64,000 nucleotides of DNA, taken from contig NZ_JAUKPO010000020.1 of NCBI RefSeq assembly GCF_030503435.1, forward strand, positions 62,001 to 126,000. Reading direction: 5' to 3'. Source of the stretch: Rhodocytophaga aerolata (lineage in GTDB: Bacteria; Bacteroidota; Bacteroidia; Cytophagales; 172606-1). The position numbers were made by a program, and so were the translations under genes. Shown piece by piece: positions 25,367-34,534 of the stretch. How positions within the stretch are numbered: the first letter of the stretch is position 1; each line of letters opens with the position of its first letter. The notes under the pieces were generated by a model that was not told the origin of the DNA, ran no database searches, and worked only from the letters and a program-made list of their open reading frames with translations.

Positions 25367-27564
25367 AACGCAAACCTCCATATGAGTTTGCCTATTACAA
25401 CCGTTTGGGCAAGTTTCCATTGTTTACCAGATGTATCATATAATTGGTTAACAATAAAGAAGAAATCGGCTCCAATTTTAGGGATAATCTGTAGCCTGTA
25501 ATTGAGTATCACCTCTTCATCTTCATTATTCCACTGTGTAAAGAAGGAACCAAATACATTCGGACTAATCGCATACTCAATGCGATTACTTATTAGATTT
25601 GTCTGAAAACTTCCCTCCGGCAGGTTTACCCAATTATGTTCATAAATCATATTCACATTAAAATACCGGTTAGCCCGCCAGTTTACTCCTAGCTCACTTT
25701 CCACACTTTTGCCGTTATAAAACTTACCCCAGTTGATAGCTGTGCCAAAAGAAAATACCCGGCTCGAAAATGTCTCTGCTTGAATTTCATAACGTGTCTG
25801 CCAATAATCACCCTCCGGGATGATGATACTATCCCTGATTTCAAAAGGTTCCTGTAAGCCTTCTGCTCTTCGCTGAATATTAAATTCAAAAAATTCTCCG
25901 CTGCGTGTCTCAAAGCCTAAAGGCCTTATTTCGTAGGAAAAGGATTGTAATTTACCTGTATTATCATAGATGAAATAATTCATGTCTAAAGGCTTCAGAC
26001 TAAACTGCCTGATCCATCTTAAAAAGTTTTTCGGCCTGGGCTTGAACTCTAGCTCGGTATAGAACTCCTGAAAATTGCTTCGGCTCAAAAATCCTACTTC
26101 CGGATTAAAATTGGTAGCATTTCGACTCCAGGCTGCATCAAATTGTATTCTATCATTAGGATAAGAGACAAACACACGGTGAGCGCTAGCATCTGCTGAC
26201 AAGCTATCAGAATTATAATTTCGTGCGTAGGAAGCACCCACTACTAAGTTTTTGTTCCCAAATAAGTTGGCTGTGCTGTATCGGGCATACCCCCCAGTCG
26301 TACTATGAAGCCTGCCATTAACATATTTGTTGGTACTCATAATACCAACCGTTGATTGCTTAAGAACATCCTGCCTCCAGCTAAGCACCGTATAATTAGA
26401 AGTGGGTGTAGATACATCTCCATTTATCCCATCCTGCTCGGCGGTTTGAATACTCATTGCTCCAATGGTGGAGTTATTGACTTTGCCAAGTAAGCGTACA
26501 CCGGCAAGGATGGGTACAGTCTGCCTGTTTTCATTCAATCCAATTCTGCGGCTATAAAAAGGAATGATTCTCTCCCCAAGCCCCATATCAAAGTAATCTT
26601 GTCCTTCCAGAAAAAACTCTCTTCTTTCAGGAAAAAAAAGAGGAAACCTGGTGAGATTAATTTGTTGCCTATCAGATTCGACTTGGGCAAAGTCTGTGTT
26701 CACGGTAAGATTTAAGCGAAGGGTAGGTGTGACCAGATAATTCACATCTCCTCCAAGGTTAAATATTCCTTTGTCATTATCTCCTTCTAGTTGCACCCCG
26801 CCAATTGAGTAAGGTTTTACCTCTACAAAGGCTTTACTTGCCACTTGGTTAAGCCCTACAAGGGTTCCTGCCCGGTTAACAAACTCCAGTTCTGAATCTC
26901 TTGACCACCCCTGCCAGAGTAATTGCTCTCTTTTCCTGCGGATATTGCGCTCAAAGTTAATTCCCCATACTTGCCTCTCTAGTCCGCTTCTAAATTTGAG
27001 TGTGGAGAAGGGGATTTGCATTTCAGCAAACCATCCTTTATCAGAAATAGTAGTTTTCACATTCCATACTCCGTTCCAGTTTACATTGAAGCTCTCTCCA
27101 TTATCAAGCACCTGGGCATCTTTACGGGCAGCATTGGGATTGATGATAAAAAGAAACCCATTGCGCTTGTCATGGTAGGTATCAATAATGACTTCAAAAT
27201 TATCTTCTCTGCTATGCTCAAAATCCCTTTTGAGCTCCCTGGCTACAATTTTATCAGCTTCTCTGTCATAACACCAGATACCAATATAGAGGGTTTTCTC
27301 TGTGTACACGAGAGCTACTTCTGTGCGTTCTGTAGCAGGCTGATTTACATTTAACTCCCGCTGTGTAAAGTTTGAAATATGCATAGCTTGTTCCCATACA
27401 GATTCATTGAGCACCCCATCTAAAAGGATTTCCTTTTCTGAAAAGAAGGTAATGATCGTATCTGGGCTACTGTGCTGTGATAGAGCTTTAGTATGTAAAG
27501 CTAAACATGCAAATACTATCATTAGATAGGGATAGCTGTACAGTTGATTATTGATCTTTATCAT
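25363..27564 (-). CDS. DUF5916 outer-membrane protein with CBM9-like domain
   Basis: A 733-residue protein with a signal peptide (to about residue 30, ALS-Q). A carbohydrate-binding family-9-like domain follows (about 40-230: ILLDGVLNESVWEQA, EVALVYTEKTLYIGIWCYDR, EDNFEVIIDTYHDKRNGFLF, GWFAEMQIPFSTLKF). The rest is a beta-barrel DUF5916 region with FPLFFPERREFFLEGQDYF. The family is common and poorly understood in Bacteroidota. The CBM9 domain suggests surface glycan contact. It is coupled to the coiled-coil lipoprotein by ATGA overlap. Confidence 0.85.
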   Translation of the reverse strand: MIKINNQLYSYPYLMIVFACLALHTKALSQHSSPDTIITFFSEKEILLDGVLNESVWEQAMHISNFTQRELNVNQPATERTEVALVYTEKTLYIGIWCYDREADKIVARELKRDFEHSREDNFEVIIDTYHDKRNGFLFIINPNAARKDAQVLDNGESFNVNWNGVWNVKTTISDKGWFAEMQIPFSTLKFRSGLERQVWGINFERNIRRKREQLLWQGWSRDSELEFVNRAGTLVGLNQVASKAFVEVKPYSIGGVQLEGDNDKGIFNLGGDVNYLVTPTLRLNLTVNTDFAQVESDRQQINLTRFPLFFPERREFFLEGQDYFDMGLGERIIPFYSRRIGLNENRQTVPILAGVRLLGKVNNSTIGAMSIQTAEQDGINGDVSTPTSNYTVLSWRQDVLKQSTVGIMSTNKYVNGRLHSTTGGYARYSTANLFGNKNLVVGASYARNYNSDSLSADASAHRVFVSYPNDRIQFDAAWSRNATNFNPEVGFLSRSNFQEFYTELEFKPRPKNFLRWIRQFSLKPLDMNYFIYDNTGKLQSFSYEIRPLGFETRSGEFFEFNIQRRAEGLQEPFEIRDSIIIPEGDYWQTRYEIQAETFSSRVFSFGTAINWGKFYNGKSVESELGVNWRANRYFNVNMIYEHNWVNLPEGSFQTNLISNRIEYAISPNVFGSFFTQWNNEDEEVILNYRLQIIPKIGADFFFIVNQLYDTSGKQWKLAQTVVIGKLIWRFAL

Positions 27565-27608
27565 AAACTAACGACTTGAGTTTGCATATAAAGCATGCTA
27601 CATAAGGG

Positions 27609-28403
27609 CTAAAGAATTTTTACTGCATTCGATTTGAAATTATCAAAGTCATCAAAAGCAAACTTATTCGCTATAAATATTGTCAAGACTACGGTGAGCA
27701 AAGAGGCTGTAAAAATGGCAATCATGATCATTATCTGGTATTTTATGGCTACACCCGGATTGCTGCCTCCTAAGATTTGACCTGTCATCATCCCAGGCAA
27801 TGATACCAAACCGATCACAGCCATACTAGCAATGGCAGGGTTAGCTGCTTTTCTCAAAGCATCACGCATGAAAGGAATCAAAGCTTCCTCTCGGGTAGCA
27901 CCATTAGCCAGGGCATAATAGTAAAGAAGTTGGTCTTCCCGAAGACGACTATAATATGCATTTAAACCGATGATATTGCTTTGTATACAATTTCCAAGTA
28001 GCATTCCTGCGATAGGAATCAGATACCTTGCTTCAAAAAAATAATCCGGTTTGAGTATAACAATGAAACAATACCCTATTACTACTATCAAACTTAAGGC
28101 TATTGCAGAGAATAAAGGAAACCAGTAAATTTTATAGGAGAGTGCACTCCTGCCTATAATGGTATAGGTAGCAAAAAGTACCATCAAAAGCACCCATAGC
28201 ATGTTAATCCAGATATTGTTCAGCTTGAAAATAAATTCAAGATATAGGCCTACCAAAAATAATTGTACGCTCATTCTAGCAATAGCTATCAACGTATCTT
28301 TTACAAGGCCCGTTCGGAAATAGGCTATTGCCCAAAGAGGTAATACAAGCAATAGATACCCTACAGCTAAATCAAACCAATCTATATCTGTTGCACTATT
28401 CAT
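27609..28403 (-). CDS. fetB: FetB-type ABC transporter permease
   Basis: A 264-residue protein with about 7 membrane segments. It carries the UPF0014/FetB hallmarks GNCIQSNIIGLNAYYSRLRE, YYYALANGATREEALIPFMR and SLPGMMTGQILGGSNP. In Escherichia coli FetAB is linked to iron export and oxidative stress. It starts 1 bp after the ATPase stop, so the two form one transporter. Confidence 0.82.
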   Translation of the reverse strand: MNSATDIDWFDLAVGYLLLVLPLWAIAYFRTGLVKDTLIAIARMSVQLFLVGLYLEFIFKLNNIWINMLWVLLMVLFATYTIIGRSALSYKIYWFPLFSAIALSLIVVIGYCFIVILKPDYFFEARYLIPIAGMLLGNCIQSNIIGLNAYYSRLREDQLLYYYALANGATREEALIPFMRDALRKAANPAIASMAVIGLVSLPGMMTGQILGGSNPGVAIKYQIMIMIAIFTASLLTVVLTIFIANKFAFDDFDNFKSNAVKIL

Positions 28404-28404
28404 C

Positions 28405-29049
28405 TTATGGTTGATTTACACGGGTTTCAGATGAGCTTAGATCAATAACTAAGCTTGAATGCCTAATCCAATCCTCATCATGAGATAGTGACAGGATGGT
28501 CAGTTCAGGGTTGCCAAATAGATAACTGATCACTTTATGCTTGGAAATGGCATCTAATGCGGAAGTTGGTTCATCCAAAAAAAGTAAAGGTCTTTTGAGT
28601 AGCACACAAGATGCTAGGGCAATCCGTTGCTTTTGTCCCCCTGAAATTTCATGTAATGATTTATTTAGCAGATTGCATTCCAATCCTAAATCAAAGAATA
28701 TACTTTCTATGTCTTTTTCATCAGGAGTTAAGGCTTTATTACGAGCAAATGAGAAAGGCATTATTAATAAGTCACGGGCATTATTCAAGGAAAGGTTTAG
28801 CTCCTGCGGCAGCCAGGCAATATTAGATCGTATATAGAGTATGTGGTTTTTGTGTAATGGTTTACCTAAGATTTTAATTTCACCGCTTTGTGGAATAATA
28901 AAGCCCATCAACGTTTTCAAGAGCGTACTCTTACCAGAACCGGACAACCCTTTTATAGCAACTTTTGCTCCCTTCTCAACTTCAAAAGACAGATTATTCA
29001 ATACAATATCTTTCTCAAATCCTACAACCAAATTCTTTACTTGAATCAT
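28405..29049 (-). CDS. fetA: FetA-type ABC transporter ATPase
   Basis: A 214-residue ABC ATPase. Walker A is GLSGSGKST (residues 34-42), the signature is EISGGQKQR, Walker B is LLFLDEPTSAL and the H-loop is SLSHDE. It energises the adjacent FetB permease and is the shorter type typical of FetA/YbbL. Confidence 0.82.
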   Translation of the reverse strand: MIQVKNLVVGFEKDIVLNNLSFEVEKGAKVAIKGLSGSGKSTLLKTLMGFIIPQSGEIKILGKPLHKNHILYIRSNIAWLPQELNLSLNNARDLLIMPFSFARNKALTPDEKDIESIFFDLGLECNLLNKSLHEISGGQKQRIALASCVLLKRPLLFLDEPTSALDAISKHKVISYLFGNPELTILSLSHDEDWIRHSSLVIDLSSSETRVNQP

Positions 29050-29122
29050 TTATTATCGCAAAAGTCTTTCTAGGCAAAAATCATCGCTATAGAATTTATT
29101 TAAATTTAGGGTTGCCAAATCG

Positions 29123-29150
29123 CCGGATCAACCATGGGTAGGTGATCCGG
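29123..29150. repeat. Inverted repeat in the FetA upstream gap
   Basis: The perfect arms CCGGATCA (29123-29130) and TGATCCGG (29143-29150) are separated by 12 bp. Downstream GGGTGATC resembles part of an arm. No T-tract follows on the minus strand. It could be a regulator site or a transposon remnant. Confidence 0.45.
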
Positions 29151-29224
29151 TCAATTTTTGGGCGTTGACGGGTGATCTATTTCAAAGCCTTAGTACCCTA
29201 ATAATTATTGAAGAGCTTTTCATG

Positions 29225-30208
29225 TTAATGCTTCATCTGCATTCCATTTTTGTGCTTACCTAATTGATCTAATGCTGCCCGGAATCCTTGTGCTAGCTTT
29301 GTGGCTGGGCCTCGTCCGTAATAATGCAAAAAGATCATGCGTGGATCATCCCCCAGCATATGATTGTGCAGTGCTACTACTTCCAGGTTATTTTGCCTGA
29401 GAGCCTTGATCACAGGGTTTACTTCTGCTTCTAGCATAGCTATGTCTCCGGCTACATGAGCATTTTCCTGTGTTCCGGCAAAACCTGCCCAGGAATTTAA
29501 GCCAATGGCGGCTGTCATTTCTGCTCCCATGGCCATCACATTAAGATCATCTCTTCCGACTGTATACTTATAAGTAGGCCCATTCACCGCACCACTATAT
29601 TTCACAATCTTATCCAGTGCCGGCAGATCAAATATTTCTTTGCCTGTTTTAGCCGGAGAAGAGGCGGCAGTAGGTTGATTCGCAGGTGAAATTTTACTGT
29701 CTTTGATAGTGGCAGCATACTTTTTAGCCAGATCAGCAGGCTCACCCATACCATGCAAATGCATATAGAAAATGCGGGGCTCTTCATAAAAGAAGTGATT
29801 ATGGATAGCGCTTATTTCCAGTCCATTGGCATGAGCAGCAGAAATTAGAGGATTTACTTCTTCTTCTAAGAGCACTGTATCACTCATGAGCACAGCCATT
29901 TTACCATCTACTGTTTTCTTGATGGATGCCCAGCCACCAAAGCCAAATGGTATGGGTACGGCATCTCCCTTGACTGTCACCTTTAGATCATTACGTGGCA
30001 AAGGAGTTGTATGTACGGCCTGCTCCTGGTTGTAATTTCCTTTTTTACCCATGGCCGATTCAATAGCAGCTATTTCCTGCGCACTAAGTGGAGGAGTTTT
30101 GCCTTTTATAGGAGAGGCTTCCAGGGATTTAAATCCTACAAAATTGGCTGCTCCTACTAATGCTGCAGCACGAAGCATTTTACGGCGGCTAAATTGATTG
30201 TTATTCAT
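29225..30208 (-). CDS. DUF1259 protein with twin-arginine-type export signal
   Basis: A 327-residue protein. The N-terminus QFSRRKMLRAAALVGAANFV has an SRRKML motif and hydrophobic core, which fits Tat or Sec export. The mature part contains two copies of a DUF1259 unit, each ending in a His-rich segment: GLEISAIHNHFFYEEPRIFY (about residues 131-150) and NLEVVALHNHMLGDDPRMIF (about 285-304). The family's function is unknown. The repeated His-Asn-His pattern suggests a metal or small-ligand site. Confidence 0.78.
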   Translation of the reverse strand: MNNNQFSRRKMLRAAALVGAANFVGFKSLEASPIKGKTPPLSAQEIAAIESAMGKKGNYNQEQAVHTTPLPRNDLKVTVKGDAVPIPFGFGGWASIKKTVDGKMAVLMSDTVLLEEEVNPLISAAHANGLEISAIHNHFFYEEPRIFYMHLHGMGEPADLAKKYAATIKDSKISPANQPTAASSPAKTGKEIFDLPALDKIVKYSGAVNGPTYKYTVGRDDLNVMAMGAEMTAAIGLNSWAGFAGTQENAHVAGDIAMLEAEVNPVIKALRQNNLEVVALHNHMLGDDPRMIFLHYYGRGPATKLAQGFRAALDQLGKHKNGMQMKH

Positions 30209-30298
30209 ATAATTAATTGTTATGATTTAGGTGTTAGTAATTGAACTGTATCAATGATATAGCCTTTACAGATACTACTTTATAGCTTTGCAAATTGT

Positions 30299-31066
30299 TT
30301 AATCATTTACTGTAATTTGCAGATCATCGAAATAAGTGACAGCATCGGCTTTTGACCAAAACCCTACCTTTCCTGTACTAGTAAAGGTTTGATCTTCTAC
30401 TTGAAATAATTCTTTTCCATTGATAAAAACGGTAAATAAGTTATCTTTGGCTTCCAGTTTAATGGTATGCCAGCTATTAGTTGGCACTTTGACATCAGCA
30501 CCGTAAGTCCTTCCTTTACCTACCAAAGGCAAATCTGTTCTTTTTCCATTTTCTACCTTATATAGCACTACATTATCTTCTAAAGAGTTGGCTCTTACGA
30601 TATAATAGTTGTTAGCATCTTTAAAACGCCATACAAATCCGCCACCCTGATCTATTTTTCCCTTGATAGATTTGAAGCGGGTCTCTAACGTCACATTTTG
30701 AGCATTAACATTATCAAGAGTAGCTACATTAAAGTGATTACTTGGATTGTTGTCTGTCAGCTGGGCAAAAACTTTGTTGCCAGCATCTTCTACTACTTCC
30801 CAGCGTATGGTGTTTCCCTGTCCGGTTTTATGGGTAGACCATCCCTGTGGCAGTTTGCCTGTGGGGGCATCATCAAAAGTTATACGCATAGTTTCACTAT
30901 TTGTGCTAGTAGTATTTGTGCTAGTAGTGGATGAGTCTACTGCAGGCACAGCAGATACCTCGTTATTTACTCCCTCAGCTTGACTAGTTTCACTTCCGGT
31001 TTGATTGGTTTGATTACACCCTAGACAAAGGATAAGTAAAGACTTTAAAAAGATTATTTTTTTCAT
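30299..31066 (-). CDS. Lipoprotein with LamG/DUF1080-like domain
   Basis: A lipoprotein signal ends in LCLGC (Cys17). A Thr/Ser-rich linker follows, then a beta-sandwich of about 180 residues with GGGFVWRFKDANNYYIVRAN, SWHTIKLEAKDNLFTVFING and GKVGFWSKADAVTYFDDLQI, typical of concanavalin-like DUF1080/3-keto-disaccharide hydrolase-like domains. It is likely a periplasmic or surface sugar-binding protein. It lies 26 bp upstream of nothing coupled: the iron ABC genes are on the same strand further upstream and may read through. Confidence 0.7.
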   Translation of the reverse strand: MKKIIFLKSLLILCLGCNQTNQTGSETSQAEGVNNEVSAVPAVDSSTTSTNTTSTNSETMRITFDDAPTGKLPQGWSTHKTGQGNTIRWEVVEDAGNKVFAQLTDNNPSNHFNVATLDNVNAQNVTLETRFKSIKGKIDQGGGFVWRFKDANNYYIVRANSLEDNVVLYKVENGKRTDLPLVGKGRTYGADVKVPTNSWHTIKLEAKDNLFTVFINGKELFQVEDQTFTSTGKVGFWSKADAVTYFDDLQITVND

Positions 31067-31092
31067 AAGTTTATGTTTATAGTTATAGTGTA

Positions 31093-31809
31093 TTATAGTT
31101 CAATAAAATACTTTATAAATTCACTAGGTGATTCTCTTATTTGCTGGGGTGTTCCTACCGCTTCAACTTGAGCCTCATTCAGCACTACTATCTGGTCTGC
31201 CATGGTAAATGCTTCTCTATGGTCATGGGAGACGTAGATAATATTGATTGAGAGCAGCTTTTTTAATTCTAATATCTTCTCTCTTACCACTTTTTTTAGT
31301 TTTACATCCAGGTTAGCTAAAGGCTCATCCATCAGTAACAGGTTTGGCTCTAGCACTAAGCTTCTTGCAATCGCTACTAGTTGTTGTTGTCCTCCTGAAA
31401 GCTGATGGGGATACTTTGATAGCGTCTCACCTATATTTAATCTTTGGGCCATTTCCATTACTTTATCTTTATAGGCAGCTACTTTGCGTATCTTCAAACC
31501 GAAAGCAATATTTTCCATTACCGAAAGGTGCGGCCACAGAGAAAGGTCTTGAAAAATGTATCCAATTCCCCGCTCATGAGGTGCTTTAAGTAGCTTATTG
31601 TTACTGCTTACTTTTTCACCACTTATCCATATATCCCCTTTATCAGGCAGTTCGAAGCCTGCAAGCAATTTTAAAATAGTTGTCTTTCCAGAGCCTGAGC
31701 TGCCTAGTAAGCAAGTGAAGCTTCCATTAGGCAAAGCAAGATGAATATCTTTGAGTACGGTTTTATTTCCATAGGACTTGGTTATGTTTTGTAATTCAAC
31801 TTCCATCAT
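31093..31809 (-). CDS. Iron(III)-type ABC transporter ATPase (FbpC-like)
   Basis: A 238-residue ATPase with Walker A GSSGSGKTT, signature LSGGQQQLVAIARSL, Walker B LLLMDEPLANLD and a H-loop in YVSHDHREA. It overlaps the permease gene by 14 bp and completes an FbpABC-type importer with the two genes upstream. It lacks the extra C-terminal regulatory domain of long FbpC or PotA proteins. Iron specificity is inferred from the binding protein class. Confidence 0.8.
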   Translation of the reverse strand: MMEVELQNITKSYGNKTVLKDIHLALPNGSFTCLLGSSGSGKTTILKLLAGFELPDKGDIWISGEKVSSNNKLLKAPHERGIGYIFQDLSLWPHLSVMENIAFGLKIRKVAAYKDKVMEMAQRLNIGETLSKYPHQLSGGQQQLVAIARSLVLEPNLLLMDEPLANLDVKLKKVVREKILELKKLLSINIIYVSHDHREAFTMADQIVVLNEAQVEAVGTPQQIRESPSEFIKYFIEL

Positions 31810-33358
31810 AAACCATAAATCTTGCTCTTTTAATCAACTGCCACAGACCTAAAATCCCGCCTAATACACTCGTAGTGAATAGCAAAACTATCAGGCACAT
31901 AGCACTTGTAAGGCTTTGTGGGGCATTAGCCATAATAGTAAATATCTTGATTGGCAGTAGAGCTGTTCCCGGAGGATATACCATAATAATGGTTCCTAGT
32001 TCCCCTATGCAGAATATAAAACTAATAATAAAGGCACCCATTAGGGCTTCGCTCATCAGGGGCAAAGTAATCTTTCGCAGAGTAAGATAGTTTCCCGCAC
32101 CGCATATACTTGCTGCATGTTCTAAGCTTTGAGGAAGTTGAATGAGGCGGTTATTTAGTATTCTTTCGGCTACAAGTACAAATCTCATCAGATAGGCTAT
32201 AAAGATGATAGCCGGAGTAGCGTAGATAAAGTTAGAAAAAGGTGTATTGTAATAATTGATCAAGGCTATACCTGCTACAACAGAGGGTATAGCAAAAGTG
32301 AGCATTAGCATAAAATCTATCCAGCCATAGGAGCGCCTTGCTTTCAGGTAAGCGAAGCTAAATCCAACAAAAGCAATGATGGCTGCCCCTGTTATTGCAA
32401 AAAGTAAGGATTGTCCCAGCTCAACCCATAAATAGGAGAGCGCTTTGTAAAAATTTTCTCTGCCACCTGCTAAAGACTGAGCAATTAAAACAGCAAGGGG
32501 AATGATTATTGAAAAAAGAACATAGCCTATTGCCAAAGCTAGGGGTACATAGGTAGCTTGTGGAACTGGTGCTAAGCGGGAGTGATGACTTTTTCCAGTA
32601 ACCGTTAGAAAAGGGGTATCGGCTAAGAGCTTTCTTTCTATGATGAGCCCAATCACACATAGTAGAATAAGTAAGCTTGATTGGGCAATAGCTACATTGT
32701 AGTTATAAAAGGCAGAGAACTGAATGAAAATATCTGTAGTGAGCACATCAACTGATAAGAAAGCAGGTACGGAAAATTCTGAAATGCTTAAAATGAAAAT
32801 AAGTAATAGTGAAGAAAAAACAGCCGGCTTTATTAAGGGAAGAATGATTGTAAAAAACACTTTTCTATAATTAGTAATCAATAAAGCTGCCCCTTCCAAA
32901 CCTGCATTGATATTCTGCAGGGCAGCAGAAAAGATAAGTACGGCAAGGGGAGTATAAATAAGGGTTAAGACAAATATGGCAGTTACCCTGCTATAAATCC
33001 AAGCGGAGCTAATACCTAGAAAAACAAAGAAATCAACCCAGGCTACGGCCGTAATATAAGAAGGCAAAAGTAGTGGAATAAGCAGCAGTACTTTAAAAAG
33101 CGCCTTATTAGGTAAATGAGACTTAATCAGTAGAAATCCAAAACCAAGTCCTAAAATAGTAGATAGAAAGCATACAGCTACTCCTATCAAGATGCTTTGA
33201 AGCAGCAACTGGAGTGTTCGTCCTTGAATTAATCCTATATAATTATCTAAGTTAATGGTACATTCCCTAAATAATGAGCCAAAAAGCAAGCTCAATAAGG
33301 GGAGTATTGCTAGGGCGATAAAAATCAAGGATAAAACTATCAGGTAGGTTCTTTTCAT
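31796..33358 (-). CDS. Iron(III)-type ABC transporter permease, fused two-domain (FbpB-like)
   Basis: A 520-residue protein with about 12 membrane segments. It contains two permease halves, each with an EAA-type loop: LEGAALLITNYRKVFFTIIL in the first half and EHAASICGAGNYLTLRKITL in the second. The length and duplicated layout match FbpB. It would form the membrane channel for the ferric ion. It is 14 bp downstream of the binding-protein gene. Confidence 0.8.
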   Translation of the reverse strand: MKRTYLIVLSLIFIALAILPLLSLLFGSLFRECTINLDNYIGLIQGRTLQLLLQSILIGVAVCFLSTILGLGFGFLLIKSHLPNKALFKVLLLIPLLLPSYITAVAWVDFFVFLGISSAWIYSRVTAIFVLTLIYTPLAVLIFSAALQNINAGLEGAALLITNYRKVFFTIILPLIKPAVFSSLLLIFILSISEFSVPAFLSVDVLTTDIFIQFSAFYNYNVAIAQSSLLILLCVIGLIIERKLLADTPFLTVTGKSHHSRLAPVPQATYVPLALAIGYVLFSIIIPLAVLIAQSLAGGRENFYKALSYLWVELGQSLLFAITGAAIIAFVGFSFAYLKARRSYGWIDFMLMLTFAIPSVVAGIALINYYNTPFSNFIYATPAIIFIAYLMRFVLVAERILNNRLIQLPQSLEHAASICGAGNYLTLRKITLPLMSEALMGAFIISFIFCIGELGTIIMVYPPGTALLPIKIFTIMANAPQSLTSAMCLIVLLFTTSVLGGILGLWQLIKRARFMVYDGS

Positions 33359-33372
33359 GGGCTATTACTTCA

Positions 33373-34392
33373 TTAGCTGTTATTCTCTACCCATTCTTTT
33401 AAATAATTTTGTATTTCCTCCAGCTTTTTAGAGGTCTGATCATAATTCACCTGCATGGCTTTTACTTTATCTAAGGAGAACACGCCTTGTGGAACTTCCA
33501 CACCTTTACTTAAAGGCATTTGTGCACAGGATTTAGCCAGTTTGAGTTGTGTTTCTTTACTGATTAAGTAATCAATGGCTTTTTTAGCGTTCACCCCATT
33601 AGGTGAATTTTTGATCAGTGAGACGGTATTAGGAATAATTAATGCACCAATATCAGATTGTCCTAAAAACACGATACCTACTGGCGCACCTTCTTTGATG
33701 GCTTCATTGGCATCATCTGTATCGGTTAATCCACACCATATTTCTCCATTAGATACGCGTTTCTTTACATCTCCATTACTTGTAGCAATAATCACGTTAT
33801 TGGCTTTTAAGTCAGAGAGCCACTTTTTTGCTTTTTCATCTCCTAACGCTGAGAATATAGCAGCTATATGAAAGGAAGTAGTACCAAATAAAGGGTTAGC
33901 AATAGCTACTTTTCCTTTGTATTCTTCTTTGGTCAAATCAAGAAGGGAGGAGGGAATCTTATCTGATGGCACTAAATTTTTATTATAAATAAGTACCCGT
34001 GCTCTGGAAGAAAAGCCTGTCCAGTGCTTATCATGATCAATAAAATAAGCCGGAATACCTTCTGCTACCTTTGATTGGTAAGGCTCACTGATGCCTTTTT
34101 GCTTCAATACATTTGCCCTTACCGGATCACCACTCCAGAAAACATCACATTGGGGATTTGCAGCTTCCGCAATCAAGCGGTTAAGAACGCCTGTAGATTT
34201 AGTTTCTTCTGTATCAAATACCGCTTTCACCGTAATGCCAGTTTCTTGCTGTAAATCTTTCAGAATGGGTTCTGCAAACACCTGATCTACAGAAGTATAA
34301 ATGACTACTTCATCGCTAGATTGAGTGCTGCAACTCAAAAACAGGAAAGCGCTTATGGTCAGTAGAAATAAAATAAAGATGCATCTGCTCAT
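33373..34392 (-). CDS. Periplasmic ferric-ion-type binding lipoprotein (FbpA-like)
   Basis: A 339-residue protein. The signal ends in FLFLSCS, so it is a lipoprotein. The mature part follows the FbpA/AfuA fold: EVVIYTSVDQVFAEPILKDL at the start, then GVLNRLIAEAANPQCDVFWS, and a second lobe with GKVAIANPLFGTTSFHIAAI. In the known family Fe3+ is bound by Tyr residues in the later part. Exact ligands are not confirmed here. It leads the operon and is preceded by a TCTGA direct-repeat site. Confidence 0.8.
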   Translation of the reverse strand: MSRCIFILFLLTISAFLFLSCSTQSSDEVVIYTSVDQVFAEPILKDLQQETGITVKAVFDTEETKSTGVLNRLIAEAANPQCDVFWSGDPVRANVLKQKGISEPYQSKVAEGIPAYFIDHDKHWTGFSSRARVLIYNKNLVPSDKIPSSLLDLTKEEYKGKVAIANPLFGTTSFHIAAIFSALGDEKAKKWLSDLKANNVIIATSNGDVKKRVSNGEIWCGLTDTDDANEAIKEGAPVGIVFLGQSDIGALIIPNTVSLIKNSPNGVNAKKAIDYLISKETQLKLAKSCAQMPLSKGVEVPQGVFSLDKVKAMQVNYDQTSKKLEEIQNYLKEWVENNS

Positions 34393-34437
34393 AGCCTTGG
34401 GTTTTATTTTTATAGTACTACAAAGGCTAAGGTAGAT

Positions 34438-34468
34438 ACCAATTCTGAGTTAAATCTGAATTTTTAGA
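34438..34468 (-). promoter_or_regulatory. OmpR-type direct repeat upstream of the iron ABC operon
   Basis: Two TCTGA half sites (34444-34448 and 34455-34459) are exactly 11 bp apart in TCTGAGTTAAATCTGA, about 52 bp upstream of the FbpA-like start. The same sequence with flanks recurs at 41203-41235, and a close variant at 46431-46457. The spacing of one DNA turn is typical of OmpR/PhoB-family sites. The cognate is probably the response regulator at 42488-43165 (inference). Confidence 0.65.
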
Positions 34469-34534
34469 AGGATGGAAAATTATTTTCGTTTAACTATAGA
34501 ATAATTACATGTGATAACATAATTTTCTTTTCAC

